Below, in pieces: positions 25,518 through 33,766 of a stretch of 64,000 nucleotides of DNA. The first letter of the stretch is position 1. The number at the start of each line of letters is the position of its first letter. Both the position numbers and the translations under genes were made by a program. The notes beneath the pieces are model-generated. The model was not told the DNA's origin. It ran no database searches and saw nothing but the letters and a program-made list of their open reading frames with translations. This DNA comes from Pseudomonadota bacterium. Its GTDB lineage: Bacteria; Pseudomonadota; Alphaproteobacteria; Micavibrionales; Micavibrionaceae. Where the stretch lies: NCBI GenBank assembly GCA_029558635.1, contig JAKQEE010000063.1:1-64000 (forward strand), in the 5' to 3' direction.

Positions 25518-26075
25518 TTATGCCTTGGCTGCACCAGGGGAGAGAACCATCATCACCTGACGGCCTTCCATCTTAGGGTCGAAATCGACTTTGGCGAGTT
25601 CACCAAGATCAACAATCATGCGCTTCAACAATTCCATGCCGATTTCAGTATGAGAAAGTTCACGACCACGAAAACGGAGGACGACTTTGACCTTGTCTCC
25701 CGTTTCAAGAAAGCGACGCGCGGCCTTCAATTTGACGTCATAATCGTGATCGCCGATCATCGGGCGCAACTGGATTTCTTTAACCTCAACGGTTTTTTGC
25801 TTTTTGCGGGCTTCGGCAGCTTTCTTCTGTTGCTCAAACTTATACTTGCCGTAATCAAGAATCTTGCACACAGGAGGCTCGGCATTCGGCGAAATTTCGA
25901 CCAGATCAAGCCCAGCCTCTTCAGCCTGACGTAAAGCCTCACGAAGTGTCACAATACCAACCATTTCGCCTGCTGCATCGACGAGCCGCAAGCGCTCCAA
26001 TCGAATATCTTCATTGACACGCGGTCCATCGGACTCGCGGCTGGGACGACCGGAACTGGAAACTGGCTTCTTGAT
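25518..26075 (-). CDS. infC: Translation initiation factor IF-3 with an ATC start codon
   Basis: IF-3 binds the 30S subunit and rejects poor start codons. The full-length frame starts at ATC (26075-26073), preceded by AGGAG with a 6-base spacer, and reads [33 protein letters not shown] in outline. No ATG, GTG or TTG gives the normal N-terminal RVNEDIR segment. The nearest in-frame start is a TTG at 26000, inside the domain. Enterobacterial infC starts with AUU and is autoregulated by IF-3 through that rare codon. ATC here suggests the same. The N-domain (residues about 20-85) and C-domain (about 90-180) are complete, giving 185 residues. Confidence 0.9.
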   Translation of the reverse strand: MKKPVSSSGRPSRESDGPRVNEDIRLERLRLVDAAGEMVGIVTLREALRQAEEAGLDLVEISPNAEPPVCKILDYGKYKFEQQKKAAEARKKQKTVEVKEIQLRPMIGDHDYDVKLKAARRFLETGDKVKVVLRFRGRELSHTEIGMELLKRMIVDLGELAKVDFDPKMEGRQVMMVLSPGAAKA

Positions 26076-26123
26076 GGCTAACTCCTATTTGTTAGGTTAA
26101 TAAAAAATCCATAATACGGGACA

Positions 26124-26152
26124 TTCATACGCAGCTTTAAAACGAAATGCAA
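26124..26152 (-). promoter_or_regulatory. Putative infC promoter
   Basis: On the minus strand TTGCAT (26152-26147) is followed after 17 bases by TATGAA (26129-26124). The match is moderate. It would give a leader of roughly 40 bases before the ATC start. Confidence 0.35.
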
Positions 26153-26215
26153 GGGACAAGAATCATCCCCCGATAGGCCGAGAATCGGATGGAGAAGGCA
26201 GATTGATGGAAGGTC

Positions 26216-26725
26216 TTATTGAAGTTCATCATGGAATTCGCGATAAGCCTTGATATCGTCCAGAGGGAAATAGGGCCATGATAAATCGGGTCCCGCAGCG
26301 ATCACCGCCGGAACACTTTCGTTAAATTTCTCAATTCTTTCAGGAGATTCGGCCATGTACGTCCTGTACTTGCCATTAACGTCGACACTTTTCAGGTAAG
26401 GTGTCACCGTGTCGTTCTCGACCTTGAAGACACATTCAAAAGAATTCACAGACACAACGCCGAATGGATCGGTCCGACGGTAATAGACACGCGCGGAATC
26501 CCCGAAATCTTCCATACTCAAATAGCGGATCTGGTCAGGGTACGGTTCATTCAACTCGATATAGGTTTTGCAGACGCCATAATGGATTGTCGCCTGCGGT
26601 TTATAGAGTAAAAACATGATGAGAATCAGAAAGCCGAATGTGCCACCGACCCACCACCATACTCTGCTTTTCTTTTTCTTGGGCGAAGTTCCAGCCGACT
26701 GATCGAATTTATTTTTGACTGCCAC
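26216..26725 (-). CDS. Bitopic membrane protein at the end of the icm cluster
   Basis: The 169-residue product has a basic N-terminus (about 22 residues with KKKKSR), one membrane helix at about 23-41 (VWWWVGGTFGFLILIMFLLY), and a periplasmic domain of about 125 residues with two cysteines (GVCKTY, FECVF) that could pair. I recognise no family. It begins 6 bases after the icmB stop, so it is probably cotranscribed with icmC-D-J-B. It may be a lineage-specific part of the secretion system. Confidence 0.7.
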   Translation of the reverse strand: MAVKNKFDQSAGTSPKKKKSRVWWWVGGTFGFLILIMFLLYKPQATIHYGVCKTYIELNEPYPDQIRYLSMEDFGDSARVYYRRTDPFGVVSVNSFECVFKVENDTVTPYLKSVDVNGKYRTYMAESPERIEKFNESVPAVIAAGPDLSWPYFPLDDIKAYREFHDELQ

Positions 26726-26731
26726 GAAGAA

Positions 26732-29700
26732 TCACCCCTCCGAGACTTGATCATCAAGAGCTTTGCGTGTGCTTGCCAAGATCAATTCTTCGATAATTTC
26801 ATCAATAACCGCTGTCATAGCCGCCGCCTTCGATTCTCCGCCACTATCATTGGATTTGGAAAGAATACGCCGCTTGATTTCCGAGCGCGCACTTCCGGCA
26901 GGGAAAGCCGCCGCTAGAATCTGGCGGGCACGTCCCGCACCGAACTTGGCATACAAGCGGTTACGAATCAGCACATCTTCAACCGATGTCGCAAACGCCC
27001 ACAATTCAATAGGCCCCAGCGTGTTGATCAAATGCTGCTCATATCGGCCTTCATTGGTCCCGAGAATAAGTAGCGCCGGAGCACCACCGGCCCGTGGGCC
27101 CGTCAGTTTGTAACGGATGATATTTCGCGCCGTCGTTGAAAGACCGAAACGATCGCGAACGTCATCCACTGCTTTATCCGAAACAGCCGTACCCAGAACC
27201 CAAACACCAGTTGCCAAATCGACCATATCGTCATCAAAGTCGTCAAGAAGCTGGGAGGCCAGAACAATCTGCACACCGCGTTTCCGCCCTTCCCGCACGT
27301 CGCGGATAACCTGCGCACGGACAGAGGCCGAAGAACTGGTCCGGTGAAACTCGTCATAACAAAGACGTTTCGGCGTTTCAGCCAGATCCTGCAATTTCAT
27401 CTCGTGATAGACGCGGTATTTTTCAGGAACAAATTGTATAGATTCAGGCCCGACCCACCAGCTGCGCACCAACGCATGTCGAGCCAACATGTACATGATG
27501 GATGTCTGGCGGTCCGCTGTATCGTCCCCTTGAGGGGATACATCCATCAAATCAAGGGAACAGACGCGCGCTTCGGCAATCTCGAACTGTGTGACCGAAG
27601 ACAAAATCGGGTATTCACGAATGGCCGAGGTAATCATCCGCTCGAAAGCATTGATAACCGATTCTGTACTGAGTCCCACGGAAGTTTCTTCAAGCAAAGT
27701 CCGGATTTGGGGACGTCGTGACGCCGTAATGGCATCGCCAAGTGTAGGAACAGCGTAACGCTGGGCGATAATTGCCTCATTGATCAGCCCCAGTTCGAAA
27801 AGACGATCAACCACATCCCACCAATACGGATCGGTTGGAAGATGTATATTATTTTTCTGAATAGCCTCGTCAACGTCGGCATCAAGACGCGGCAGATAAG
27901 GGCGTGGCTCGGCGTTAGCCTGGGAATCATCCCGCCAGCGAAACATCTCGTCAACAACCAAGCCGGCCAATTGTTGCATCCCGTCGTAAGGCTTCTCATG
28001 TCCCGGAGGGGTTGATAACAGAACCAGCAACTCGACCAGATAGCTTCGCTCATCCATCAGCGGTTGACGACAACCAAGCTGCGTATCGAACGGATTGATC
28101 GCATACTGACGCGACATCTGGAGGCGATAATAAGCTGCCTCGCCCTGACGGGTAATCGGCAGCGCTTCTTTGACCAACGACACCAGTCCGGATGACGATG
28201 GACCGATATCGATGATGGCCACAAACGGCAACTTGCTCATCCCCGGAGAAAGAATAGTCCCGAGGTTAAGAGTATTCATCAAAACGGATTTACCGGCACC
28301 CGGTTGGGCGAAAATCAGATCGAACCACGTGGTCGTCAGGTTGGTTCCTGTTTGATAAGGCCAAGATTTACCATCGGGCGTCCTAAGCATCACCGCACCG
28401 TGATTGAACGGACTTGACGGGCGCTGCCACGGAAGAAGTTTCATCACTTCACGCATAGGAGCAATTGCGGCAGGAGCCGTCCCCGCACAATGAATCCCCA
28501 TGGCCGACGACATGATACAATCAACCGGATCACCCGATACATCACTGACCTGCGCGTAGCCCCAGCTCTCGATCGACTGCATGAGAATAGAGAGGCGATC
28601 ATGGATCAGGTTAGGATTGGATTTCGGTGCCCAGGTCGCAAAAGATACACGCAATTTGACGACAGGTTCGCTACGCGCCAGAACCTGCAAACCTTCCAGA
28701 GAATATTTTATCTGCTTGTTGAGTGAGTTGGTAACACTCATCAGCGTTGCAATAAAAGAGCGGAATTGAGAAGACTCGGCCCCCCCTCCTTCGATCAGGA
28801 AAGAAATCCGGAACGGAACTTTGGCATCATACAAACGGTTCAGCAAAGCGGGAAACGGCGTGGCCTCCATTGGACCCAAAGTCATATCTGCACCGGCCCA
28901 ATTGAGATCGTCGATCTGGACAACCGGACCACCGGTCAGGCGTGCATCCCCGACAGAAATCTGAGTTCTGAGCGGCGGCCAGATAACATCAGACAAATCA
29001 ATTCGGCTGGTCGGCGCCCGAGGAGGAATAGGATCTCCCGGCAGACAGGCGCGCCAGTTTTCATGAGCCTTGGTCGGAAACATGTTGTTGCGGACAGCTT
29101 TCAATGCATCATGAACTTCCAGCAATTCGGAACGGATGCCAAGCTCGTTCAAAGCTTGTTCAATCGCGGTAACATAACTTTTATGTCGGGTCCGCAAAGA
29201 CTCGATCCCTGCTAGAGGGTTTTGGCCGTACGGCGCATTGACCCACTTCTTACCCTGTTCGAGTTTTTCCTTGCGCGTCCGCTCGACCTCGCTTTTGGTC
29301 ATCGCCGTAGGGCGAGTCCATAGGACAAAGTAACATTCTTCATAACTGAGAATAGTCGAAAGATTTTTGATTTTTTCGTCGATCAAATCCTCGACTTCCA
29401 GACCGGTATTATTCGCCGTGGTACGCGATGCCTTCAATTGTTCGATCAAGTGCGGACGGATTCGTCCCGGATCACGGGAAAAATAAATCTGCATGGCGTG
29501 ACCCTGACGGTCGAATTTCGCACCAAGCTTGACCGTTGAAGCATCAACGAGAAAATTATATTCTTCTTCGCCGATAATCTGACGCGACCCATCGACTCTG
29601 AGGTAACTGACAAGCGAGCCATCACTGGCGGCAAGGGTCGTTTCATTCTCCATTGTCTCGATGCGGATAAAGCTTTCGATAGACTGACGGAGAGCGACCT

Positions 29701-29734
29701 GAAAAGGGGCTAAGATTTTTTCAAATATATTCAT
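26732..29734 (-). CDS. icmB: IcmB/DotO VirB4-like ATPase of the type IVB secretion system
   Basis: The 1000-residue product matches IcmB in length (about 1009 in Legionella). The Walker A FAQPGAGKSVLMNT lies near residue 472. The Walker B region LCYDEFHRT and the late QIVLASQLLDDFD block follow in the C-terminal half. The N-terminal half is the VirB4-type non-catalytic domain. This cytoplasmic ATPase is part of the inner-membrane energising complex. It follows icmJ, separated by intergenic repeat copy B, which matches the Legionella order J-B. Confidence 0.92.
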   Translation of the reverse strand: MNIFEKILAPFQVALRQSIESFIRIETMENETTLAASDGSLVSYLRVDGSRQIIGEEEYNFLVDASTVKLGAKFDRQGHAMQIYFSRDPGRIRPHLIEQLKASRTTANNTGLEVEDLIDEKIKNLSTILSYEECYFVLWTRPTAMTKSEVERTRKEKLEQGKKWVNAPYGQNPLAGIESLRTRHKSYVTAIEQALNELGIRSELLEVHDALKAVRNNMFPTKAHENWRACLPGDPIPPRAPTSRIDLSDVIWPPLRTQISVGDARLTGGPVVQIDDLNWAGADMTLGPMEATPFPALLNRLYDAKVPFRISFLIEGGGAESSQFRSFIATLMSVTNSLNKQIKYSLEGLQVLARSEPVVKLRVSFATWAPKSNPNLIHDRLSILMQSIESWGYAQVSDVSGDPVDCIMSSAMGIHCAGTAPAAIAPMREVMKLLPWQRPSSPFNHGAVMLRTPDGKSWPYQTGTNLTTTWFDLIFAQPGAGKSVLMNTLNLGTILSPGMSKLPFVAIIDIGPSSSGLVSLVKEALPITRQGEAAYYRLQMSRQYAINPFDTQLGCRQPLMDERSYLVELLVLLSTPPGHEKPYDGMQQLAGLVVDEMFRWRDDSQANAEPRPYLPRLDADVDEAIQKNNIHLPTDPYWWDVVDRLFELGLINEAIIAQRYAVPTLGDAITASRRPQIRTLLEETSVGLSTESVINAFERMITSAIREYPILSSVTQFEIAEARVCSLDLMDVSPQGDDTADRQTSIMYMLARHALVRSWWVGPESIQFVPEKYRVYHEMKLQDLAETPKRLCYDEFHRTSSSASVRAQVIRDVREGRKRGVQIVLASQLLDDFDDDMVDLATGVWVLGTAVSDKAVDDVRDRFGLSTTARNIIRYKLTGPRAGGAPALLILGTNEGRYEQHLINTLGPIELWAFATSVEDVLIRNRLYAKFGAGRARQILAAAFPAGSARSEIKRRILSKSNDSGGESKAAAMTAVIDEIIEELILASTRKALDDQVSEG

Positions 29735-29827
29735 AAAGAATCATCGCGGTTAAAAAGACGCACTCAGTGTACCTATAAACACTGGCGAAGAAAACACTCA
29801 AAAGCGGGAAAATATCTAGGATTTATT

Positions 29828-29941
29828 GCCACTGTTAACAAAGAAAGAGAAACACCGCAGCGTACTTAAGGGTACGTGAGGACCGGAAGTGCAGAAAACC
29901 GAAGGCCGTAGCCTGCTTATCACACTTTGTTGACAGTGGCT
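29828..29941 (-). repeat. Intergenic repeat element, copy B
   Basis: Starting GCCACTGTTAACAAAG and ending TTGTTGACAGTGGCT, it shares with copy A (14054-14198) the blocks AAGAAAGAGAAAC, CGTACTTAAGGGTACGTGA, AAACCGAAGG and GCCTG. The termini are inverted repeats. It lies 5 bases beyond the icmJ stop, between icmJ and icmB in the middle of an operon. Copy A begins at the lptG stop in the same orientation. Confidence 0.7.
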
Positions 29942-29946
29942 AGGAG

Positions 29947-30660
29947 TTAAGAAGCTTTGGCGAGGGCATCGCGGTACATGTTCAACCACAACGATGGAGC
30001 GCGGGAACCGAAAGGACCATCCTTGGATCTCCAGTAGGCTAGAATCTGCGGAAACTGGTTGAATTCAAGATCGGCTTCACGGATAAGGCGACGGTCAAGT
30101 GGCAAAAGACGGATGCCGTCCAGCCTCTCCTGCCGGTCCAGATAATGGCGGGACGTCAGAAAATCGCGCATCACCGTGGCAAGAACATAAGGATCGTCCG
30201 TTCCGATACGGCGGCGGACTTCCTCTCTGCGGGCCATCAAAGCATCAAGCGTCGTACGGGCAGCCTCGGCCATCGGGCCTTGGGAAATCCGCGCCACATA
30301 GACGGAACGCATAATATGATGCAAATCGGCTTGAGAAATTTCAGGCAACCAAATCAGAACGCCGGAGCGCATCAAAGTAGCTTGGTCCATATTGAAACAC
30401 TGGTGACAGAAAATGCAGGTTGTCACCATGTTGTCGAGGGAAAGATTGCGGGAATCCTGATCAAGAAAATGGATTTCCTGATATTTCTGGGATTTGAAAC
30501 CACAGCACTGACACGTGTTATCATCACGGTCATAGACAGCCTTCCGGATTTCAGGGGTCAACACTCCCCCGCCTTTTCCAGAAGATACCTGGGGCTTCTT
30601 AGAAGAACGGGGACCGCCCGAAGGTCGGGCAATCCCCAAAATGAGTGGTAGGTACGACAT
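29947..30660 (-). CDS. icmJ: IcmJ/DotN zinc protein
   Basis: The 237-residue product carries an HNH-like zinc site: CQCC at about residues 50-53 and CIFCHQCF at about 82-89, within RDDNTCQCCG and NMVTTCIFCHQCFNMD. Legionella DotN (208 residues) has the same Cys pattern and works in the type IV coupling complex with DotL. The C-terminal half is helical and ends with AYWRSKDGPFG. It sits 6 bases after icmD and before icmB, the conserved D-J-B order. Confidence 0.9.
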   Translation of the reverse strand: MSYLPLILGIARPSGGPRSSKKPQVSSGKGGGVLTPEIRKAVYDRDDNTCQCCGFKSQKYQEIHFLDQDSRNLSLDNMVTTCIFCHQCFNMDQATLMRSGVLIWLPEISQADLHHIMRSVYVARISQGPMAEAARTTLDALMARREEVRRRIGTDDPYVLATVMRDFLTSRHYLDRQERLDGIRLLPLDRRLIREADLEFNQFPQILAYWRSKDGPFGSRAPSLWLNMYRDALAKAS

Positions 30661-30666
30661 AAAAGA

Positions 30667-31083
30667 TTATTTAGCCAACGTAGTAGCCGTTGCAATCTTC
30701 TTGACCACGGCAGCATCTGTTGCCGCACCGGTACCAAGCAAGGTCTGCATAGATTCGGTAATGATCGGGATCATGAACAGACCGCCACCAACTGCCAAAC
30801 GGATCGCACCGTCTTTCAATTGGGTCTGGGTTGGATTCTCAACGTGATCCTTGATTTTCAGGATACCGAGAACGGCGAACAACATCCCCATCATATAGGA
30901 AACAGCAGACAACAGACCTGGCAGGTTCGAGATACCACCGATGATGTTGTCAGCAATGTCGTTGAATGTATTGGTAGGGCCAGCAGCAGCAGCATGGGCA
31001 CTTCCCGAAGAAAGCGTTCCCATAACAAAGGCCGCGCCTGTCATTGCACTAATACGATTAAGTTTTTGTTTCAGTTTCAGCAT
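30667..31083 (-). CDS. icmD: IcmD/DotP small inner-membrane protein
   Basis: The 138-residue product has a signal-like N-terminus (cleavage near AHA about residue 31) and two hydrophobic segments. The first is LSAVSYMMGMLFAVLGILKIKDH and the second LAVGGGLFMIPIITESM. The polar loop between them contains NPTQ, as in Legionella IcmD (132 residues). A strong GGAGGAGG ribosome site precedes the ATG. Its core is closely related to the N-terminal half of the adjacent icmC product. Confidence 0.85.
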   Translation of the reverse strand: MLKLKQKLNRISAMTGAAFVMGTLSSGSAHAAAAGPTNTFNDIADNIIGGISNLPGLLSAVSYMMGMLFAVLGILKIKDHVENPTQTQLKDGAIRLAVGGGLFMIPIITESMQTLLGTGAATDAAVVKKIATATTLAK

Positions 31084-31114
31084 GGTTTCCTCCTCCTATG
31101 CCAATAAGTTTTAC

Positions 31115-32266
31115 TCAAGAAAAGTTTACACCTAATCCGGTGAGACCAAAAGTACTTTGTACCGCATTCATCAACGGTCCCAGATTCACAGCCAGCGCAC
31201 CCCCGAAAATGTGGGTCATCGCAGCCATGAGAGAGGCTTGTCCTTTTCCTTCCGCAACATCGCGCAGCAGGAAAAATCCTCGGATGAAGCTGATCCAGCC
31301 AACGAGCATCATAAACAGAAGCACGGAGCTGATAACAGCCAAAACGTGGTCATCAATCACACCGCCGTCAATCGGCGTGGCGAGCGTAGCGTAGGTAGTG
31401 ATGTTGTTCATCCCGAACAAGGAGCCGGAGAAAGCCCCCATAATATCGTCGAGAGTAAACAGGACGCCAGCTACAATAAAAGTCATAATCGTACCGATAC
31501 CGGACGGTCCGCTAGGCCCATCCTGAGCCGTTTTCAGAAGACGACTGATAGCCACAACAGTCAGAACCATACCAGCAAGATAAGAAAAACTTCCCAGTAG
31601 AGCGGAAACAGGACCATAAATATCGACAATCAAGGCAACCATCATGGCGTCGAGACCGTAAGTCCCGACGGCCGTCCCGTTAACTCCGGTTCCGAAGCCG
31701 GCCATACCCCCGCTGCCGGTCAATACACCTTCCAATGCGGATGTGATGGTTGGCAACATAAACAATGCACCACCGGCCACAAAACGCTTCATAGAGGCAG
31801 AGATAGGGTTCTGGCTAGGCGATTCGACGTGATCCTTCAGCTTGATAAGGGCGGTAACAGCCATAATCATACCCATCATGTAGGAAATGGCTGAAACAAA
31901 ACCTGGTAAATTCATCGAGCCGAGAAGAACATTACACACAACATCCCCGATCGTGCCCGATCCAGTAACCACGACCGTCCCACAACCGGCAACACCAAAA
32001 ATCGCATTGATGATCGTGGAAACCGCCGCGTTCAGAAAACCGGCCACGCCATTGATCGCGGCCGTAATCGTCCCGGTTACAGCCGAAACAACGGCTGCCA
32101 TAACACCATTGATGGCATTGACAAAACCACCCGCCAAGTTATTGAAAAAATTAGCAAAAGGGTTAGCGTGCGCGACCGAAGGGTCGAGGAACACAGCCAT
32201 AAAGCTGAGGATAAACAGAGAGACCGCAAGGCCTCTGAAGCCAGATTTTTTGGAATTATTGATCAT
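31115..32266 (-). CDS. icmC: Extended IcmC/DotE with an IcmD-like N-terminal half
   Basis: The product is about 383 residues, roughly twice Legionella IcmC (194). The start is the ATG at 32266 (a GTG at 32275 is possible). After a signal-like segment and a Gly/Ala/Val-rich region, residues about 120-185 (SAISYMMGMIMAVTALIKLK... ) mirror IcmD almost block for block. Residues about 225-380 match IcmC/DotE, with SYLAGMVLTVVAISRL and VGWISFIRGFFLLRDVAEGKG and a final hydrophobic stretch. Internal duplication or fusion of the two paralogous inner-membrane genes is the simplest reading. It is the first gene of the icmC-D-J-B transcript. Confidence 0.85.
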   Translation of the reverse strand: MINNSKKSGFRGLAVSLFILSFMAVFLDPSVAHANPFANFFNNLAGGFVNAINGVMAAVVSAVTGTITAAINGVAGFLNAAVSTIINAIFGVAGCGTVVVTGSGTIGDVVCNVLLGSMNLPGFVSAISYMMGMIMAVTALIKLKDHVESPSQNPISASMKRFVAGGALFMLPTITSALEGVLTGSGGMAGFGTGVNGTAVGTYGLDAMMVALIVDIYGPVSALLGSFSYLAGMVLTVVAISRLLKTAQDGPSGPSGIGTIMTFIVAGVLFTLDDIMGAFSGSLFGMNNITTYATLATPIDGGVIDDHVLAVISSVLLFMMLVGWISFIRGFFLLRDVAEGKGQASLMAAMTHIFGGALAVNLGPLMNAVQSTFGLTGLGVNFS

Positions 32267-32306
32267 ATAAAGCACACCCCGACCGTTTAAACGGCTCTAC
32301 TCTTCC

Positions 32307-32335
32307 ATTAGACCATAATACAAGTAAAAATTCAA
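32307..32335 (-). promoter_or_regulatory. Promoter and palindromes ahead of icmC
   Basis: On the minus strand TTGAAT (32335-32330), a 17-base spacer, and TCTAAT (32312-32307) form a good sigma70 promoter about 41 bases upstream of the icmC ATG. The -35 box lies inside a perfect 8-bp inverted repeat (GTAAAAAT/ATTTTTAC, 32324-32344). A perfect 12-bp palindrome, CCGTTTAAACGG, is at 32283-32294 near the expected start point. Both are candidate operators for regulation of the second half of the icm cluster. Confidence 0.6.
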
Positions 32336-32434
32336 GATTTTTACCCGACCTTTCAATCCCCAACTCTATGGAGTTGCTCTAAAAGAAAAACTCCGACCAT
32401 AAGAAAGTATAAAATACAATCATTATTAAAGAAT

Positions 32435-32459
32435 TAAAAAACCCGGGGAAATCCCGGGT
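32435..32459 (-). terminator. Terminator after icmG inside the icm cluster
   Basis: ACCCGGG (32441-32447) pairs with CCCGGGT (32453-32459) and a T-run follows on the minus strand. It is 26 bases beyond the icmG stop and just ahead of the icmC promoter, dividing the cluster into icmL-K-E-G and icmC-D-J-B units. Confidence 0.8.
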
Positions 32460-32484
32460 TTAGAAAAACTTCAAATACAAAGAG

Positions 32485-33738
32485 TTACTGGGTAACTTTT
32501 CCGGTCGTCCCCAGAACAACCCATCCGGATTGCCCTTTCTCGATCGACAGGATAGTCCCAAGACCGGAAACCTTATCTCCGACTGTAACCGTACGGACAT
32601 CCGCTTGTTTCTGATCATAAGCTGCCAACAAGGCCCGACCGGGTTGAGCGCCTTTAAGGACCCAACGAACCAGAGCTTCTTCTTTTGCAGAATCGGATTT
32701 TTCAGGGGTCTCGCTTTTAACTTCAGGCTCGACCTCCTTAACCAGAACGACTTTCTTACCACCAGTGGAAACGGATTCTTTAGCGGCCTTGTCAAGCTTT
32801 CCCTCAAGTTCCGCAATCTTATCTTTCAGGGAAGTGACTTGATCTTCATAGCCTTGAATAACTTGATTATCCTTGTCAGCCGAATCTTCGAGCTGCTCGA
32901 TCTTGTCGAGAGCTTGTTGCAATTCGGCAGAACCTTGTTGTTCGACAACAGGAACAGGCTCTTGCATCACAGGGGCCGGAGCCGGAGCTTCTTCGGTAGC
33001 GGTCACCAGCTCGGGCGTGGACGCCGGAGTTTCAACCTTCTTGATCATATCGGCCGAAGGGAAGTCGGACACAGGCTGCAACATGGGAGGTGGTTCCTGA
33101 TCGGCAACTGGCGCCGGTTCTACAGGAGCAGGAGTGAGTGCCGATTCGGGGGCCACATCCGGCGAAGTCATGAGAGTGGGAGGCTCCTGAGACGGTGCCT
33201 CCTGAAGCAAAGGAGGCTCTTCATTCTGTGCGACTTCAGGCTCCACAGGCATCGGGGTCAACGGATCGGAAGCTTGCGGAGGGGCCGGTTGAGCTTCCAT
33301 TCCTTGCTCGGCCTGGGAAGGAATTTGTGCGGGTGGCACACCGTTCCCGGACTGAAGGGCCTGAGTCATCGGATCTGACTCAACAGGAGCAACGGATGCA
33401 TCCGCAGAAGAAACAACCGGAGTAATATCTTGAACATCATCGGTTGGAGCCGAGACCTCTTCCGCAGCCACTTCAACAGCAAGCGGAGTCTCTGTACCTT
33501 GCGATGAGCCGCCAAATTTAAAGGCAAGGAAACCAAGACCAGCAAGAACAGCGACGGCAATTATAATAACATTGCTCAGAGACTTTTTCTTTTTCTTTGG
33601 TTGCTCATAAGAGCCCTCTTCCACATCGTCCCAGTCCCCATCAGCATCTGAAGTGGAATCGTGATCATCAAAATATTCATCACCAAGATCCACATCAAGA
33701 TCATGATCGGCTTGATCGTCATACTTGTCGTTCGACAT
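32485..33738 (-). CDS. icmG: IcmG/DotF-like bitopic coiled-coil protein
   Basis: The product is about 417 residues. The ATG at 33738 follows AGGAG, so the longer upstream frame is rejected. It has a very acidic cytoplasmic N-terminus (about residues 1-48, many Asp), a KKKKK stop-transfer signal, and one membrane helix at about 56-73. A long Pro/Glu/Ala-rich periplasmic region follows, with a coiled coil near 270-325 (LQQALDKIEQLEDSADKDN) and a small C-terminal beta domain. Legionella IcmG (269 residues) has the same layout, though this one is longer by its Pro-rich stretch. Sequence identity is low in this family, so the call leans on position between icmE and icmC. Confidence 0.8.
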   Translation of the reverse strand: MSNDKYDDQADHDLDVDLGDEYFDDHDSTSDADGDWDDVEEGSYEQPKKKKKSLSNVIIIAVAVLAGLGFLAFKFGGSSQGTETPLAVEVAAEEVSAPTDDVQDITPVVSSADASVAPVESDPMTQALQSGNGVPPAQIPSQAEQGMEAQPAPPQASDPLTPMPVEPEVAQNEEPPLLQEAPSQEPPTLMTSPDVAPESALTPAPVEPAPVADQEPPPMLQPVSDFPSADMIKKVETPASTPELVTATEEAPAPAPVMQEPVPVVEQQGSAELQQALDKIEQLEDSADKDNQVIQGYEDQVTSLKDKIAELEGKLDKAAKESVSTGGKKVVLVKEVEPEVKSETPEKSDSAKEEALVRWVLKGAQPGRALLAAYDQKQADVRTVTVGDKVSGLGTILSIEKGQSGWVVLGTTGKVTQ

Positions 33739-33766
33739 AAAAACTCTCCTAGAAAACTGATCTAAA

